Positions 23,687 to 32,076 of a DNA stretch of 43,542 nucleotides are shown piece after piece. The notes under the pieces were generated by a model. That model was not told the DNA's origin. It made no database searches and saw only the letters and a program-made list of their open reading frames with translations. The stretch spans positions 1 to 43,542 of the forward strand of contig JAYTEX010000036.1 in NCBI GenBank assembly GCA_043734785.1, given 5' to 3'. The stretch comes from CAIKBL01 sp043734785. GTDB lineage: Bacteria > Pseudomonadota > Gammaproteobacteria > Ga0077536. How positions within the stretch are numbered: position 1 is the stretch's first letter; each line of letters begins with the position of its first letter. Made by a program: the position numbers and the translations under genes.

Positions 23687-24124
23687 ATGCCCCCTAACCG
23701 CACCTCGCCCACACAGTTATCCACAGATTCTGTGCATAACTTCACGCGCCGTAACGATCCACTTCGGCGCACGCCGACGCGGCATTTACCCGCGTTGCTG
23801 GTAGCGACGCTGTGTGCCGTTTTCGCTTGGGAGGGATCGGCGGATGAACCTGCGAGGCCGGCTGCAAGCTTTCTGGTGTTCGAGACCGTCCCTGATGGCA
23901 AATGCCAAATTCTGAGCGAAGGCGGCAAATTGACCTTGCTGCGCAATACCCATCCGTCAAGCACGATCCGTTATCGTCTGCTTCGCCTGTTTGTGGCGCG
24001 CCCCCAGGGGCTGATGGACGGAGAAATTCAGCCTGCGGAAAGCGTGCAAAAACTCGGCTGTGACAGAGTCGGAGGTCGCGCGCAGACTTGGCAGGTCAAA
24101 CGCGCGAGCTTCGCGCAGAAGTAA
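23687..24124 (+). CDS. Small exported protein of unknown function
   Basis: A 145-residue frame with a hydrophobic segment (HLPALLVATLCAVFAWEGSADE) that looks like a signal peptide core with cleavage near the SADE. The mature part is about 90 residues with two Cys (in GKCQIL and LGCDRV) that could form a disulfide. No family is recognised. The N-terminal region before the signal core is long if ATG 23687 is used; GTG at 23732 would give a normal signal peptide. Neither start has a clear ribosome site. A DnaA-box palindrome (23717-23739) lies across this region. The next gene, also exported, starts 17 bp after the stop. Confidence 0.55.
   Translation: MPPNRTSPTQLSTDSVHNFTRRNDPLRRTPTRHLPALLVATLCAVFAWEGSADEPARPAASFLVFETVPDGKCQILSEGGKLTLLRNTHPSSTIRYRLLRLFVARPQGLMDGEIQPAESVQKLGCDRVGGRAQTWQVKRASFAQK
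23717..23739. promoter_or_regulatory. Palindrome of two DnaA-box-like 9-mers
   Basis: TTATCCACA (23717-23725) is a perfect match to the strong DnaA-box consensus. Five bases on, TGTGCATAA (23731-23739) is the reverse complement of TTATGCACA, also within the TTATNCACA consensus. Arms TTATCCACAG and CTGTGCATAA form a near-perfect inverted repeat around a three-base centre. Either a DnaA-binding site or an unrelated dimeric repressor operator would fit. Confidence 0.55.
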
Positions 24125-24141
24125 AACCGAGGAGTGAAACC

Positions 24142-24579
24142 ATGCACCGTCAGAGACCACTATCGACACGCAGTGCGCGCCGGGGCCTCAGCCCTCAATT
24201 GACCCACCTACTGGTGGCGCTCGGATGCTGCGTCACACTAGTGACACCAACGCTTGCGGCCGGGGAGGCTCCACCTCCGCAATTCCGCTCCCCGGGCGAT
24301 ATGACCGTGGAAGAACGCATGTCGATGATGCGGTTGGTCGGCGACTACGACGCTTGCGTTTACCGCGAGGGTGTTGCGCAGGTCGATAAGTTTGCAGATA
24401 TTCGTCAATCGGCAGACGCCGCGATGGCGGCCTGCGAGAACACCAGCAACAAACTCCGCGCCACCATTGACGGATTCGGTTTCGAACCTAGCTTTGGCGA
24501 GCATTTCGTGCACCATGCGCAGTCGCGCGCCGCGCGGTCTCTGCTCCCGGAACTTGCGATCAGAAAGAGCAGTCCCTAA
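24142..24579 (+). CDS. Small exported protein of unknown function
   Basis: A 145-residue protein with a signal peptide (basic RSARRGLSPQ, hydrophobic LTHLLVALGCCVTLVTPTLAA, cleavage probably after the Ala pair before GEAPPP). The mature part is about 105 residues, mostly helical by composition (MTVEERMSMMRLVGDYDACVYREG, then VDKFADIRQSADAAMAACENTSNKLRATIDGFGF). Two Cys in positions suggest one disulfide. No named family is recognised; the helix-Cys-helix-Cys layout is seen in many periplasmic hypothetical proteins. ATG 24142 is chosen for its GAGGAG ribosome site; the longer frame from 24088 is rejected. It follows another exported-protein gene by 17 bp. Confidence 0.7.
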   Translation: MHRQRPLSTRSARRGLSPQLTHLLVALGCCVTLVTPTLAAGEAPPPQFRSPGDMTVEERMSMMRLVGDYDACVYREGVAQVDKFADIRQSADAAMAACENTSNKLRATIDGFGFEPSFGEHFVHHAQSRAARSLLPELAIRKSSP

Positions 24580-24607
24580 GCCTTGCGGCAGTCCGGCACC
24601 GGGTTTC

Positions 24608-25114
24608 TCATTTCTCGCGCGGCGCCAGCGCGATTGAACCGAATTGCTCGATCAACGGGGCGAGTTCATGCAACGCCTGGTGGTAGACGCCACGCTTGAA
24701 TTCAACGACTTCCTGCACGGGGTCCCAGTAATTGATCCATCGCCATTGATCGAATTCGGGCTCTGCATAGGACATCAGGTCCACCGCCTTATCATCCGCG
24801 GTCAGGTGCAAGACATACCAGCGTTGCTTCTGCCCGATGCAGAGCGGTCTCTGATCGTGGCGAATGTAGCGTCTCGGAAGCCGATAACGCAGCCACCGGC
24901 GGGTACAGCCGATGACTTTCACGTGATGAGGTTCGAGCCCGACTTCCTCCCGCAGCTCTCTGAACATGGCGGCTTCCAGGCTCTCCCGTGGATTGACACC
25001 GCCTTGTGGAAATTGCCAGGCGGACATCCCGATCCGACGCCCCCAGAAGACCTGGCCTTGGTCGTTGACGAGAATGATTCCGACATTTGCACGGAAGCCT
25101 TGGGCGTCGATCAT
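24608..25114 (-). CDS. rppH: RNA pyrophosphohydrolase (Nudix), RppH
   Basis: A 168-residue Nudix hydrolase. The full Nudix box is GGVNPRESLEAAMFRELREEVGL (about 37-59), flanked by GFRANVGIILVNDQGQVFWGRR at the N-terminus and SAWQFPQGG, both typical of RppH/NudH. RppH removes pyrophosphate from triphosphate 5' ends of mRNA to start RNase E decay. The family N-terminus MIDAQGFRANVG starts at ATG 25114; the longer frame to 25189 has no support. It lies at the end of the minus-strand block mdh-rppH, about 150 bp downstream of the mdh stop. Confidence 0.93.
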   Translation of the reverse strand: MIDAQGFRANVGIILVNDQGQVFWGRRIGMSAWQFPQGGVNPRESLEAAMFRELREEVGLEPHHVKVIGCTRRWLRYRLPRRYIRHDQRPLCIGQKQRWYVLHLTADDKAVDLMSYAEPEFDQWRWINYWDPVQEVVEFKRGVYHQALHELAPLIEQFGSIALAPREK

Positions 25115-25262
25115 CGGGGTCAGATGCCCTGTTGGAACTCTTGGGTCGAACGCTCTCGAAGCCGTGGCTTGACGTCTGCGCCCTTGCAAGGCGCACAGCG
25201 GTCAAGGCTCCAATGCGCGTAATTGTCGCCCAGGTTGCTACGGAGTGGCAATCTGCGGCGAA

Positions 25263-26243
25263 TCAACCGACCAGCTTCTGGATGGCCGCGCGCTCTTCTT
25301 TGAGTTCATTTTCAGTTGCTTGCATGCGTTTGCGGCTGAAATCATCGATCGCCAAGCCCTGCACGATTGCATAATCTCCGTTGGTGCAACGGACCGGGAA
25401 GGAATACATGAGTCCCTTTTCAATGCCATAGCTGCCATCGCTCGGAATGCCCATGCTGGTCCAATCGTCCGCCGCAGTGCCTAGCGCCCAGTCTCGCATG
25501 TGTTCGAGCGCGGCATTCGCCGCCGACGCAGCACTCGAGGCGCCACGTGCGTCGATGATTTCCGCACCACGCTTGGCGACGCGCGGAATGTATTCGTTCT
25601 CATACCACGCCCGATCCACGCTCGAAAGCGCTGCCTTGCCTTTAACCAGCGTCTGGCTCAAATCAGGATACTGGGTGGTGGAATGGTTGCCCCAGATGGT
25701 CACCTGTTTGATTTCTGAGACCGTACTGTTGGTCTTTGCGGCCAACTGCGCCACCGCACGGTTATGATCCAGCCGTGTCATGGCAGTAAACTGGCGTGGA
25801 TTGACCTCGGGCGCCGACACCATGCAGGTCCAGGCATTGGTGTTGGCTGGATTGCCCACCACCAGCACTTTGACATCCCGGCTCGCGTGGTCATTGATGG
25901 CCTTGCCCTGCACTTTGAAAATGCCCCCGTTCGCTGCCAGCAAATCCGCACGCTCCATGCCTGGACCCCGGGGTTTGGCACCCACCAACAAGGCATAGTT
26001 GACGTCCTTGAAGGCGATCTTGGGATCATCCGATATTTCGATTTTGCCGACCAACGGGAATGCGCAGTCTTCCAGTTCCATCACCACGCCCTGGAGTGCT
26101 TTTAAAGCCGGCGTGACTTCCAATAACTGCAGAATGACTGGCTGATCGGCACCCAGCATCTGGCCAGCCGCGATGCGAAACAACAACGAATAGGCAATCT
26201 GGCCGGCGGCGCCGGTTACTGCAATTTTGACTGGTTTTTTCAT
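25263..26243 (-). CDS. mdh: Malate dehydrogenase
   Basis: A 326-residue NAD-dependent malate dehydrogenase of the LDH-like (cytosolic-type) branch, common in beta-proteobacteria and some gammaproteobacteria. It opens KIAVTGAAGQIAYSLLFRIAAG (nucleotide-binding glycine loop). GAKPRGPGMERADLL carries the substrate-binding Arg loop. VVGNPANTNAW and TRLDHNRAVAQLA follow, and the catalytic His is in TIWGNHSTTQYPD. It converts malate and oxaloacetate in the TCA cycle. Citrate synthase lies about 50 bp upstream on the same strand, so the two steps around oxaloacetate are probably co-expressed. Confidence 0.96.
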   Translation of the reverse strand: MKKPVKIAVTGAAGQIAYSLLFRIAAGQMLGADQPVILQLLEVTPALKALQGVVMELEDCAFPLVGKIEISDDPKIAFKDVNYALLVGAKPRGPGMERADLLAANGGIFKVQGKAINDHASRDVKVLVVGNPANTNAWTCMVSAPEVNPRQFTAMTRLDHNRAVAQLAAKTNSTVSEIKQVTIWGNHSTTQYPDLSQTLVKGKAALSSVDRAWYENEYIPRVAKRGAEIIDARGASSAASAANAALEHMRDWALGTAADDWTSMGIPSDGSYGIEKGLMYSFPVRCTNGDYAIVQGLAIDDFSRKRMQATENELKEERAAIQKLVG

Positions 26244-26294
26244 CTGCGCTTCTACCCTGATTTAAAGATGTCTTTCGTTTAATTCGCAACGATT

Positions 26295-27593
26295 CTACGG
26301 GCGTCCCACCAACGGCACGTAATCCCGTTTGGGGGAGCCGATATAGAGCTGGCGCGGGCGCCCGATGCGGAAGTCGTTGGTATCAGACAGCATCTCCATC
26401 CACTGCGCGATCCAGCCCGCAGAGCGCGCCAGCGCGAACATCGGCGTAAACATATTGGTCGGGATATTCAGCGCCTGGTAGATCAACCCCGAATAGAAAT
26501 CCACATTCGGATAGAGCTTGCGTGAAATAAAATACTCGTCCTCGAGAGCGATGCGCTCGAGTTCCATGGCGATGTCGAACAGCGGTTGATTGAGATGCAT
26601 CTCGTCCAGCAGATCGTGGCAGGCCTGACGGATGATCTTGGCGCGCGGATCATAGTTCTTGTAGACCCGATGCCCGAAACCCATCAACTTGGAGTTGTCA
26701 CTCTTATCTTTCGCACGCTCGACAAACTTGCGAATGTTCCTGGGGTGATCGATCTCGGTCAGCATGTTGATCACGGCCTCATTGGCGCCGCCATGCGCTT
26801 TTCCCCACAACGTGGAAATCCCCGCGGCGACGCACGCAAAGGGGTTCGTCTCCGCGCTGCCTGCCAGGCGCACTGTCGAGGTGCTTGCATTCTGTTCGTG
26901 ATCGGCGTGCAGAATAAACAGGAGCTCGAGTGCCCGTACCGCCACGGGATTCGCGACAAAGGGCTCGGTCGGCCACGAGAACATCATGTACATGAAGTTC
27001 TCAACGAAGCCTCGCGAGTTATCCGGGTAGACAAATGGCAGCCCGCTGCCGTAGCGATAAATTTTCGAGACCAGGCTCGGCATCTTCGCGATCACGCGCT
27101 GCGCGGTGAGCCGACGATGCTCGGGGTTATAGATATCAGTGGTATTGTGATAGTAAGAGGCGACGGCCGCGACGACGCCGGCGAGCACCGACATCGGATG
27201 CGCGTCATAGCGGTAGCCTTGGTAGAACCGCGAGAGATGTTCATGTGTCATCCCGTGCATCTTGATGACATGCAACCAATCATCAGACTGCTGCTGGTTG
27301 GGCAACTCGCCGTTGATCAACAAGTAGGCCACTTCCAGGAAACTCGACTTCTCGGCCAGCTGTTCGATCGGGTAACCGCGATACAGGAGCACGCCTTCTT
27401 CGCCGTCGAGGTAAGTAATGGCGCTGCGGCACGCCGCCGTCGAGCCGTACCCTAGGTCGAAGGTAAACATGCCCAACTCTTTGTATAAATTTTTCAGATC
27501 GATTACTGGCGCGCCGTATTGGCCTTCGTAGACCGGGCACTCCACCGATTTGCCGGAAGCTTTGTCGGTAATGATTACAGTACGGGTCGTCAT
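26295..27593 (-). CDS. gltA: Citrate synthase (type II hexameric)
   Basis: A 432-residue citrate synthase joining oxaloacetate and acetyl-CoA. Conserved pieces are GYGSTAACRSAITYLDGEEGVLLYRGYPIEQLAE, LHADHEQNASTSTVRLAGSAETNPFACVAAGISTLWGKAHGGANEAV and the catalytic segment MGFGHRVYKNYDPRAK, with the acid residue near DFYSGLIYQALNIPTNMFTP. Length and N-terminal domain match the NADH-sensitive GltA of gammaproteobacteria. Start at 27593 is supported by GAGGAAG eight bases upstream and the family N-terminus; the frame reaches 27833 but the extra 80 residues are not citrate synthase. Divergent from sucAB, upstream of mdh. Confidence 0.95.
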   Translation of the reverse strand: MTTRTVIITDKASGKSVECPVYEGQYGAPVIDLKNLYKELGMFTFDLGYGSTAACRSAITYLDGEEGVLLYRGYPIEQLAEKSSFLEVAYLLINGELPNQQQSDDWLHVIKMHGMTHEHLSRFYQGYRYDAHPMSVLAGVVAAVASYYHNTTDIYNPEHRRLTAQRVIAKMPSLVSKIYRYGSGLPFVYPDNSRGFVENFMYMMFSWPTEPFVANPVAVRALELLFILHADHEQNASTSTVRLAGSAETNPFACVAAGISTLWGKAHGGANEAVINMLTEIDHPRNIRKFVERAKDKSDNSKLMGFGHRVYKNYDPRAKIIRQACHDLLDEMHLNQPLFDIAMELERIALEDEYFISRKLYPNVDFYSGLIYQALNIPTNMFTPMFALARSAGWIAQWMEMLSDTNDFRIGRPRQLYIGSPKRDYVPLVGRP

Positions 27594-27926
27594 GATTCTG
27601 TCTTCCTCTTTTGCCATCGGTGAGGCGCCTGTGCACCACACAACTGGACAAGGATAACGTTGCCCCTCTGCCTGCATCAAGGGTCGCGCGGTGACCACCT
27701 CGTCTTTTTCATCGAGGCTCGTCGCGCCACCGCAGCAACCTTCGAGCCCTTGCCATTCAGTCTCATTCGTGTGATGAGGATTCAGAACCGAACCCGGTGC
27801 CAAACTTAATGACTTTGGGCGGGCATTGATCAAAAATCCTCACGCAACCGCCGACCGCGACAAGCGCCTTCAGCGACCTGGCCGCGGTTCTTCTGTACAG
27901 CAGCGCCCAGAAGCGAGAGGAAACCT
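27594..27926. other. Divergent promoter region gltA / sucA
   Basis: About 330 bp without a gene. It must carry the start signals for gltA (minus) and sucA (plus). A weak minus-strand candidate, TTGATC with TCATTA some 16 bases on, lies near 27808-27832. Good ribosome sites stand at both ends (minus GAGGAAG before gltA; AGAGGAAA before sucA). No clear operator palindrome was seen. Confidence 0.45.
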
Positions 27927-30764
27927 ATGCAGCCCCCGTCCTGCCTGTTCAGCGGCAATGCCGCCTTTGTCGAGGACCTATACGAATCTTATTTGACCGA
28001 CCCCACGTCCGTGCAGGGCGACTGGCGGCAGTATTTTGACACACTGACCAGCGACACTGCAGGCGCGCGGGACACCCCCCACGGTCCAGTCCGTGCACGC
28101 ATGCTGGCGTATGTTCAGCAACCAATACAACCCCCAGTGGGGGCGCCGGTCGACGACGGCAAACAGGTCGCGGTGCTGCAGCTGATTAATGCCTACCGCT
28201 TTATGGGGCATCGCCAGGCCCGGCTCGACCCACTGAACCAACACGAACGCCCGCAGGTGCCCGAATTAGACCCGGTGTTCCACGGACTGACCACCCAGGA
28301 TATGGCGCGGGTTTTCAATAGCGGTTCTGTCCAGGGACTGGACACCCATCACGCGCCGCTTGAACAGATTCTGGAGATTGTGAACAGCACCTACTGCGGC
28401 ACGATCGGTGCCGAATACATGCACATTGTCGAGACCGCCCAGAAGCGCTGGATCCAACTGCGACTGGAACCCATCCGTGGCCGCGCGCAGCTTTCCGCCG
28501 AGAAGAAACGCTGGCTGCTTGGTCGCCTGGTGGCCGCTGGCGCGCTCGAAGAATACCTGCATAAGAAGTACGTCGGGCAAAAGCGCTTCTCGCTGGAAGG
28601 TGGCGAGAGCACGATTCCCCTACTCGACCAGCTGCTGGAAGACTCCGCCCGGCATGGCGTTAAAGAAGTCGTGATCGGAATGGCGCATCGGGGACGCCTG
28701 AACGTGCTGGTAAACATCGTAGGCAAGCATCCGTCGAAATTATTCGACGAATTCGAAGGGCGCAGCCGCGAAGCGCGTCTCGGTGACGTGAAGTATCACC
28801 TCGGTTATTCCTCCGATATCGAAACGCCGCACGGTCCGATGCACGTCACCCTGGCATTTAATCCCTCGCATTTGGAAATTATTGACCCGGTGGTCGAAGG
28901 TTCGGTCCGCGCCCGGCAAGACCGCCGTGGGGATGTCGAACGTAACAAGGTCCTAGCGGTCCTCATCCACGGCGACGCCGCGTTCGCCGGGCAGGGGGTG
29001 GTGATGGAGACCTTCAACTTGTCGCAGACGCGCGGCTACTCCACCGGTGGCACCGTCCACCTCATCGTGAACAACCAGATCGGCTTCACCACCAGCGATC
29101 CGCTCGACTCGCGTTCGACCCTGTACTGCACGGATGTCGCCAAGATGGTGCAAGCGCCGATCTTTCACGTCAATGCAGACGACCCAGAAGCGGTCTCGCT
29201 GGTCGCCCAGCTCGCGCTTGATTTCCGCATGGAATTCAACAAAGACGTGGTGATCGATCTGGTGTGCTATCGCAAGCATGGCCATAGCGAAGCCGATGAA
29301 CCGGCCGCGACGCAACCGATCATGTACCAGCACATTCGTCGCCACCCAGGAGTGCGCAAATCCTATGCGGAGAAGTTAATCAATGAAGGGGTTGTCAAAC
29401 TCGGCGAGCTGGAACAAATGACGGCCACCTATGTCGGTGCGCTGGATAATAACGTCGTCGTCTCGCGACCCTTCGCGAACGTGCATGACACACGCTTCCT
29501 GATTAACTATGAGCCGTATCGTCATACCCATTGGCGGGAAGCGGCGGACACCTGCCTCAGTCGGGACCGGATCGCCGCGCTGACCGCAAGCATGACACGC
29601 TATCCCGAAGCGTTTGAGCTTCATCGTTCCGTCAACAAGGTGATTCAGGACCGCCGCAAGATGGGGCGTGGCGAACTGCCACTCGATTGGGGTTATACCG
29701 AAACACTCGCCTACGCGGCCCTGGTGGCCGACGGGCATGCAGTACGGATTTCCGGTCAGGACAGTGCCCGCGGCACTTTTTTCCATCGACACGCGGTCCT
29801 CCATGACCAGAAAACCGGCGACACCTACCTCCCATTACAGAATATTGCGGCGGATCAGGGCAGCTTTTTGGTCGTGAATTCGACCCTATCGGAAGAAGCA
29901 GTGCTCGGTTTTGAATATGGGTATGCGAGTGCGGAGCCTCGCTCACTCGTAATCTGGGAGGCACAGTTCGGAGATTTTGCCAACGGCGCGCAGGTCGTGA
30001 TCGATCAATTCATTGCGAGCTGCGAGGAAAAATGGGGGCGCTTCTGCGGACTGACCATGCTCCTGCCGCACGGCTATGACGGGCAGGGCCCAGAGCACTC
30101 GTCGGCGCGTTTGGAACGCTTCCTGCAGCTGTGCGCGGAGGACAACATGCAAGTGGTCTATCCCACCACGCCGGCCCAGATGTTCCATCTCATTCGACGA
30201 CAGATGGTGCGGGCCTACCGCAAGCCGCTGGTCGTGATGAGTCCCAAGGCGTTGCTGCGTCACAAGCTTTCGGTGTCCTCGCTGGAAGATATCGCAGCCA
30301 ATGGTTTCTTGCCGGTCATCGACGAAATCGATCAGCTTGATCGCGCCCAGGTGGAGCGCCTTCTCATCTGCAGCGGCAAGGTTTACTTCGACTTGCTCGA
30401 AGCGCGCCGCGCGCACAGCGTTACCCATACCGCTATTATTCGCCTAGAACAACTGTACCCGTTCCCGCGCGACGAAATCCTCAAGATTGCCGCGAGCTTG
30501 CCTAACGTCAAGGAGTTCGTGTGGGTGCAGGAGGAACCCCGTAATCAGGGTGCCTGGACCGTGATGTTATCGAAACGTCATCTCGGCGGATGCTTCCCGG
30601 CCAATCTACCGCTGCGCTGCGTGGCGCGACCTTACTCGGCCTCCCCTGCGGTCGGTTACCACGCAGTGCACGTCAAGCAGCAACAGGACGTGGTCGAGGA
30701 GGCGCTGCAATTGAAGCGCCCAACCGATCAGCAGGCCAAGGAACAACATAAGAAATCAGCCTGA
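27927..30764 (+). CDS. sucA: 2-oxoglutarate dehydrogenase E1 component
   Basis: A 945-residue thiamine-diphosphate-dependent E1 that decarboxylates 2-oxoglutarate and passes succinyl to the SucB lipoyl domain. Marks in order: SGNAAFVEDLYESYLTDPTSVQGDWRQYF (E1 N-terminal segment that docks E2/E3), RFSLEGGESTIPLLDQLLEDSARHGVKEVVIGMAHRGRLNVLVN, YHLGYSSD, LAFNPSHLEIIDPVVEGSVRARQDR, NNQIGFTTSDP, CYRKHGHSEADEPAATQP, FFHRHAVLHDQ and LPHGYDGQGPEHSSARLERFLQLCAEDNMQVVYPTTPAQMFHLIRRQ. Length is normal (E. coli about 930). AGAGGAAA precedes the ATG. sucB follows after 38 bp. No lpd gene is in the window. Confidence 0.97.
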   Translation: MQPPSCLFSGNAAFVEDLYESYLTDPTSVQGDWRQYFDTLTSDTAGARDTPHGPVRARMLAYVQQPIQPPVGAPVDDGKQVAVLQLINAYRFMGHRQARLDPLNQHERPQVPELDPVFHGLTTQDMARVFNSGSVQGLDTHHAPLEQILEIVNSTYCGTIGAEYMHIVETAQKRWIQLRLEPIRGRAQLSAEKKRWLLGRLVAAGALEEYLHKKYVGQKRFSLEGGESTIPLLDQLLEDSARHGVKEVVIGMAHRGRLNVLVNIVGKHPSKLFDEFEGRSREARLGDVKYHLGYSSDIETPHGPMHVTLAFNPSHLEIIDPVVEGSVRARQDRRGDVERNKVLAVLIHGDAAFAGQGVVMETFNLSQTRGYSTGGTVHLIVNNQIGFTTSDPLDSRSTLYCTDVAKMVQAPIFHVNADDPEAVSLVAQLALDFRMEFNKDVVIDLVCYRKHGHSEADEPAATQPIMYQHIRRHPGVRKSYAEKLINEGVVKLGELEQMTATYVGALDNNVVVSRPFANVHDTRFLINYEPYRHTHWREAADTCLSRDRIAALTASMTRYPEAFELHRSVNKVIQDRRKMGRGELPLDWGYTETLAYAALVADGHAVRISGQDSARGTFFHRHAVLHDQKTGDTYLPLQNIAADQGSFLVVNSTLSEEAVLGFEYGYASAEPRSLVIWEAQFGDFANGAQVVIDQFIASCEEKWGRFCGLTMLLPHGYDGQGPEHSSARLERFLQLCAEDNMQVVYPTTPAQMFHLIRRQMVRAYRKPLVVMSPKALLRHKLSVSSLEDIAANGFLPVIDEIDQLDRAQVERLLICSGKVYFDLLEARRAHSVTHTAIIRLEQLYPFPRDEILKIAASLPNVKEFVWVQEEPRNQGAWTVMLSKRHLGGCFPANLPLRCVARPYSASPAVGYHAVHVKQQQDVVEEALQLKRPTDQQAKEQHKKSA

Positions 30765-30802
30765 TGCCGTGCTACAAGCTGTGTCTTTAGAGAGGAAAAA
30801 CC

Positions 30803-31990
30803 GTGTTAGTTGAAATTAAAGTTCCGGTCCTGGCTGAATCCGTCCCGGACGCTACGTTGTTGGCGTGGCGCAAGCAACTCGGCGAGCGAGTTGAACGCGG
30901 CGAAAGCCTTATCGATCTTGAAACGGATAAGGTAACGCTCGAAATCGCGGCACCGGAATCCGGCGTGTTAGTTGAAATCAGGCGCCAAACCGGCGAAGTC
31001 GCTTTAAGCCAGGATATTCTGGCCATCATTGACACCGCGGCCCGTGCTACCGTTGCCTCGCCGCCGGCACCAGCGGCCGTCGCGCCGGAGACTCAGGGCC
31101 CGAGCAAACTCGGGCCCGCTGCCCGCAAACTGCTGGGCGAGCACGGCGTCGATGCGGCAGAAATCCCCTCCTTGCGTAAAGATGGACGCGTGACTAAAGG
31201 CGATGTGCTGGCGTATGTCGAGCAAGGGGCCGCAGCCGCATCGGCCGCGCAACCCGTTCAAGCGCTGAGTGCACCGAGGCCGAGTGGTGCGCGTGCGCAA
31301 GAGCGCGTCGCCATGACACGCCTGCGCAAGCGAACCGCAGAGCGTTTGCTACAGGCACAGCAGCAGGCAGCGATTCTCACCACGTTCAACGAAGTGAACA
31401 TGCAAGCCTTGATGGATCTGCGCACCCGCTACAAGGATGATTTTGAAAAACGCCATGGCGTGAAGCTGGGGTTCATGTCCTTGTTCGTGAAAGCCGCAGT
31501 CGAATCGCTCAAGAAGTTCCCGGTCGTCAACGCCTCGATCGATGGCGATGACATCCTCTATCATGGCTACTTCGACATCGGTGTCGCGGTGGGGTCGGAA
31601 CGAGGCTTGGTGGTGCCGATTCTGCGCAATGCCGAACAGCTATCACTAGCTGAAATCGAACGACAGATCCGAGATTTCGGTGAGCGAGCGCGCACTGGCA
31701 AGTTGACCATCGAAGAACTGACCGGTGGCACTTTCACGATTAGCAACGGCGGCATTTTCGGCTCACTGCTTTCCACGCCGATTCTGAATCCGCCGCAAAG
31801 CGCGATCCTTGGCATGCACAAGATTCAGGAACGTCCGGTGGCCGAAAAAGGCCAGGTCGTGATCCGGCCGATGATGTACCTTGCGCTGTCCTACGATCAT
31901 CGCATCGTAGACGGTCGCGAAGCGGTGCAATGCCTCGATACGCTGCGGCTATCTCTGGAAGATCCCAACCGCTTGCTACTCCAGGTCTAG
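30803..31990 (+). CDS. sucB: 2-oxoglutarate dehydrogenase E2, dihydrolipoyl succinyltransferase
   Basis: A 395-residue E2 with an N-terminal lipoyl domain (1-77; lipoyl lysine K43 in DLETDKVTLE), an Ala/Pro-rich linker, an E1/E3-binding domain (GPAARKLLGEHGVDAAEIPSLRKDGRVTKGDVLAYV, about 102-138) and a C-terminal catalytic domain. The latter has RLRKRTAERLLQAQQQAAILTTFNEVNM and the active-site YDHRIVDGREAV with H366 and D370. It transfers succinyl to CoA. GTG start, with AGAGGAAAAA upstream, 38 bp after sucA. The usual third gene, lpd, is absent; a phaR gene follows instead, so E3 is supplied from elsewhere. Confidence 0.96.
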   Translation: MLVEIKVPVLAESVPDATLLAWRKQLGERVERGESLIDLETDKVTLEIAAPESGVLVEIRRQTGEVALSQDILAIIDTAARATVASPPAPAAVAPETQGPSKLGPAARKLLGEHGVDAAEIPSLRKDGRVTKGDVLAYVEQGAAAASAAQPVQALSAPRPSGARAQERVAMTRLRKRTAERLLQAQQQAAILTTFNEVNMQALMDLRTRYKDDFEKRHGVKLGFMSLFVKAAVESLKKFPVVNASIDGDDILYHGYFDIGVAVGSERGLVVPILRNAEQLSLAEIERQIRDFGERARTGKLTIEELTGGTFTISNGGIFGSLLSTPILNPPQSAILGMHKIQERPVAEKGQVVIRPMMYLALSYDHRIVDGREAVQCLDTLRLSLEDPNRLLLQV

Positions 31991-32031
31991 GCGACAGCAT
32001 GGATCGATACGGTCATGCCGGCGTTTCTGTC

Positions 32032-32061
32032 TTGCATTCTTGTGCGGCGCACCGCTAAATT
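32032..32061 (+). promoter_or_regulatory. Candidate phaR promoter with internal palindrome
   Basis: TTGCAT (32032-32037) and TAAATT (32056-32061), 18 bases apart, are a plausible -35/-10 pair. Between them lies the palindrome GTGC-GGC-GCAC (32042-32052), which contains TGC-N3-GCA. The same TGC-N3-GCA form occurs over the phasin promoter. PhaR-type repressors are known to autoregulate and to bind TGC-rich sites. This is therefore a candidate autoregulatory operator; not proven. Confidence 0.4.
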
Positions 32062-32076
32062 AGCTATAGGCCAAAA

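Noticed and set aside
23600..23740. Chromosomal replication origin
   Set aside because: Only two DnaA-type boxes, and no dnaA, dnaN, gidA or parAB genes nearby.
27594..27833. 80-residue N-terminal extension of citrate synthase
   Set aside because: No citrate synthase features, and a good ribosome site precedes ATG 27593.
30803..30978. 15-bp exact repeat CGTGTTAGTTGAAAT at about 30802 and 30964 in sucB
   Set aside because: Both copies encode similar strand segments of the lipoyl domain (VLVEI); likely chance or internal domain symmetry.
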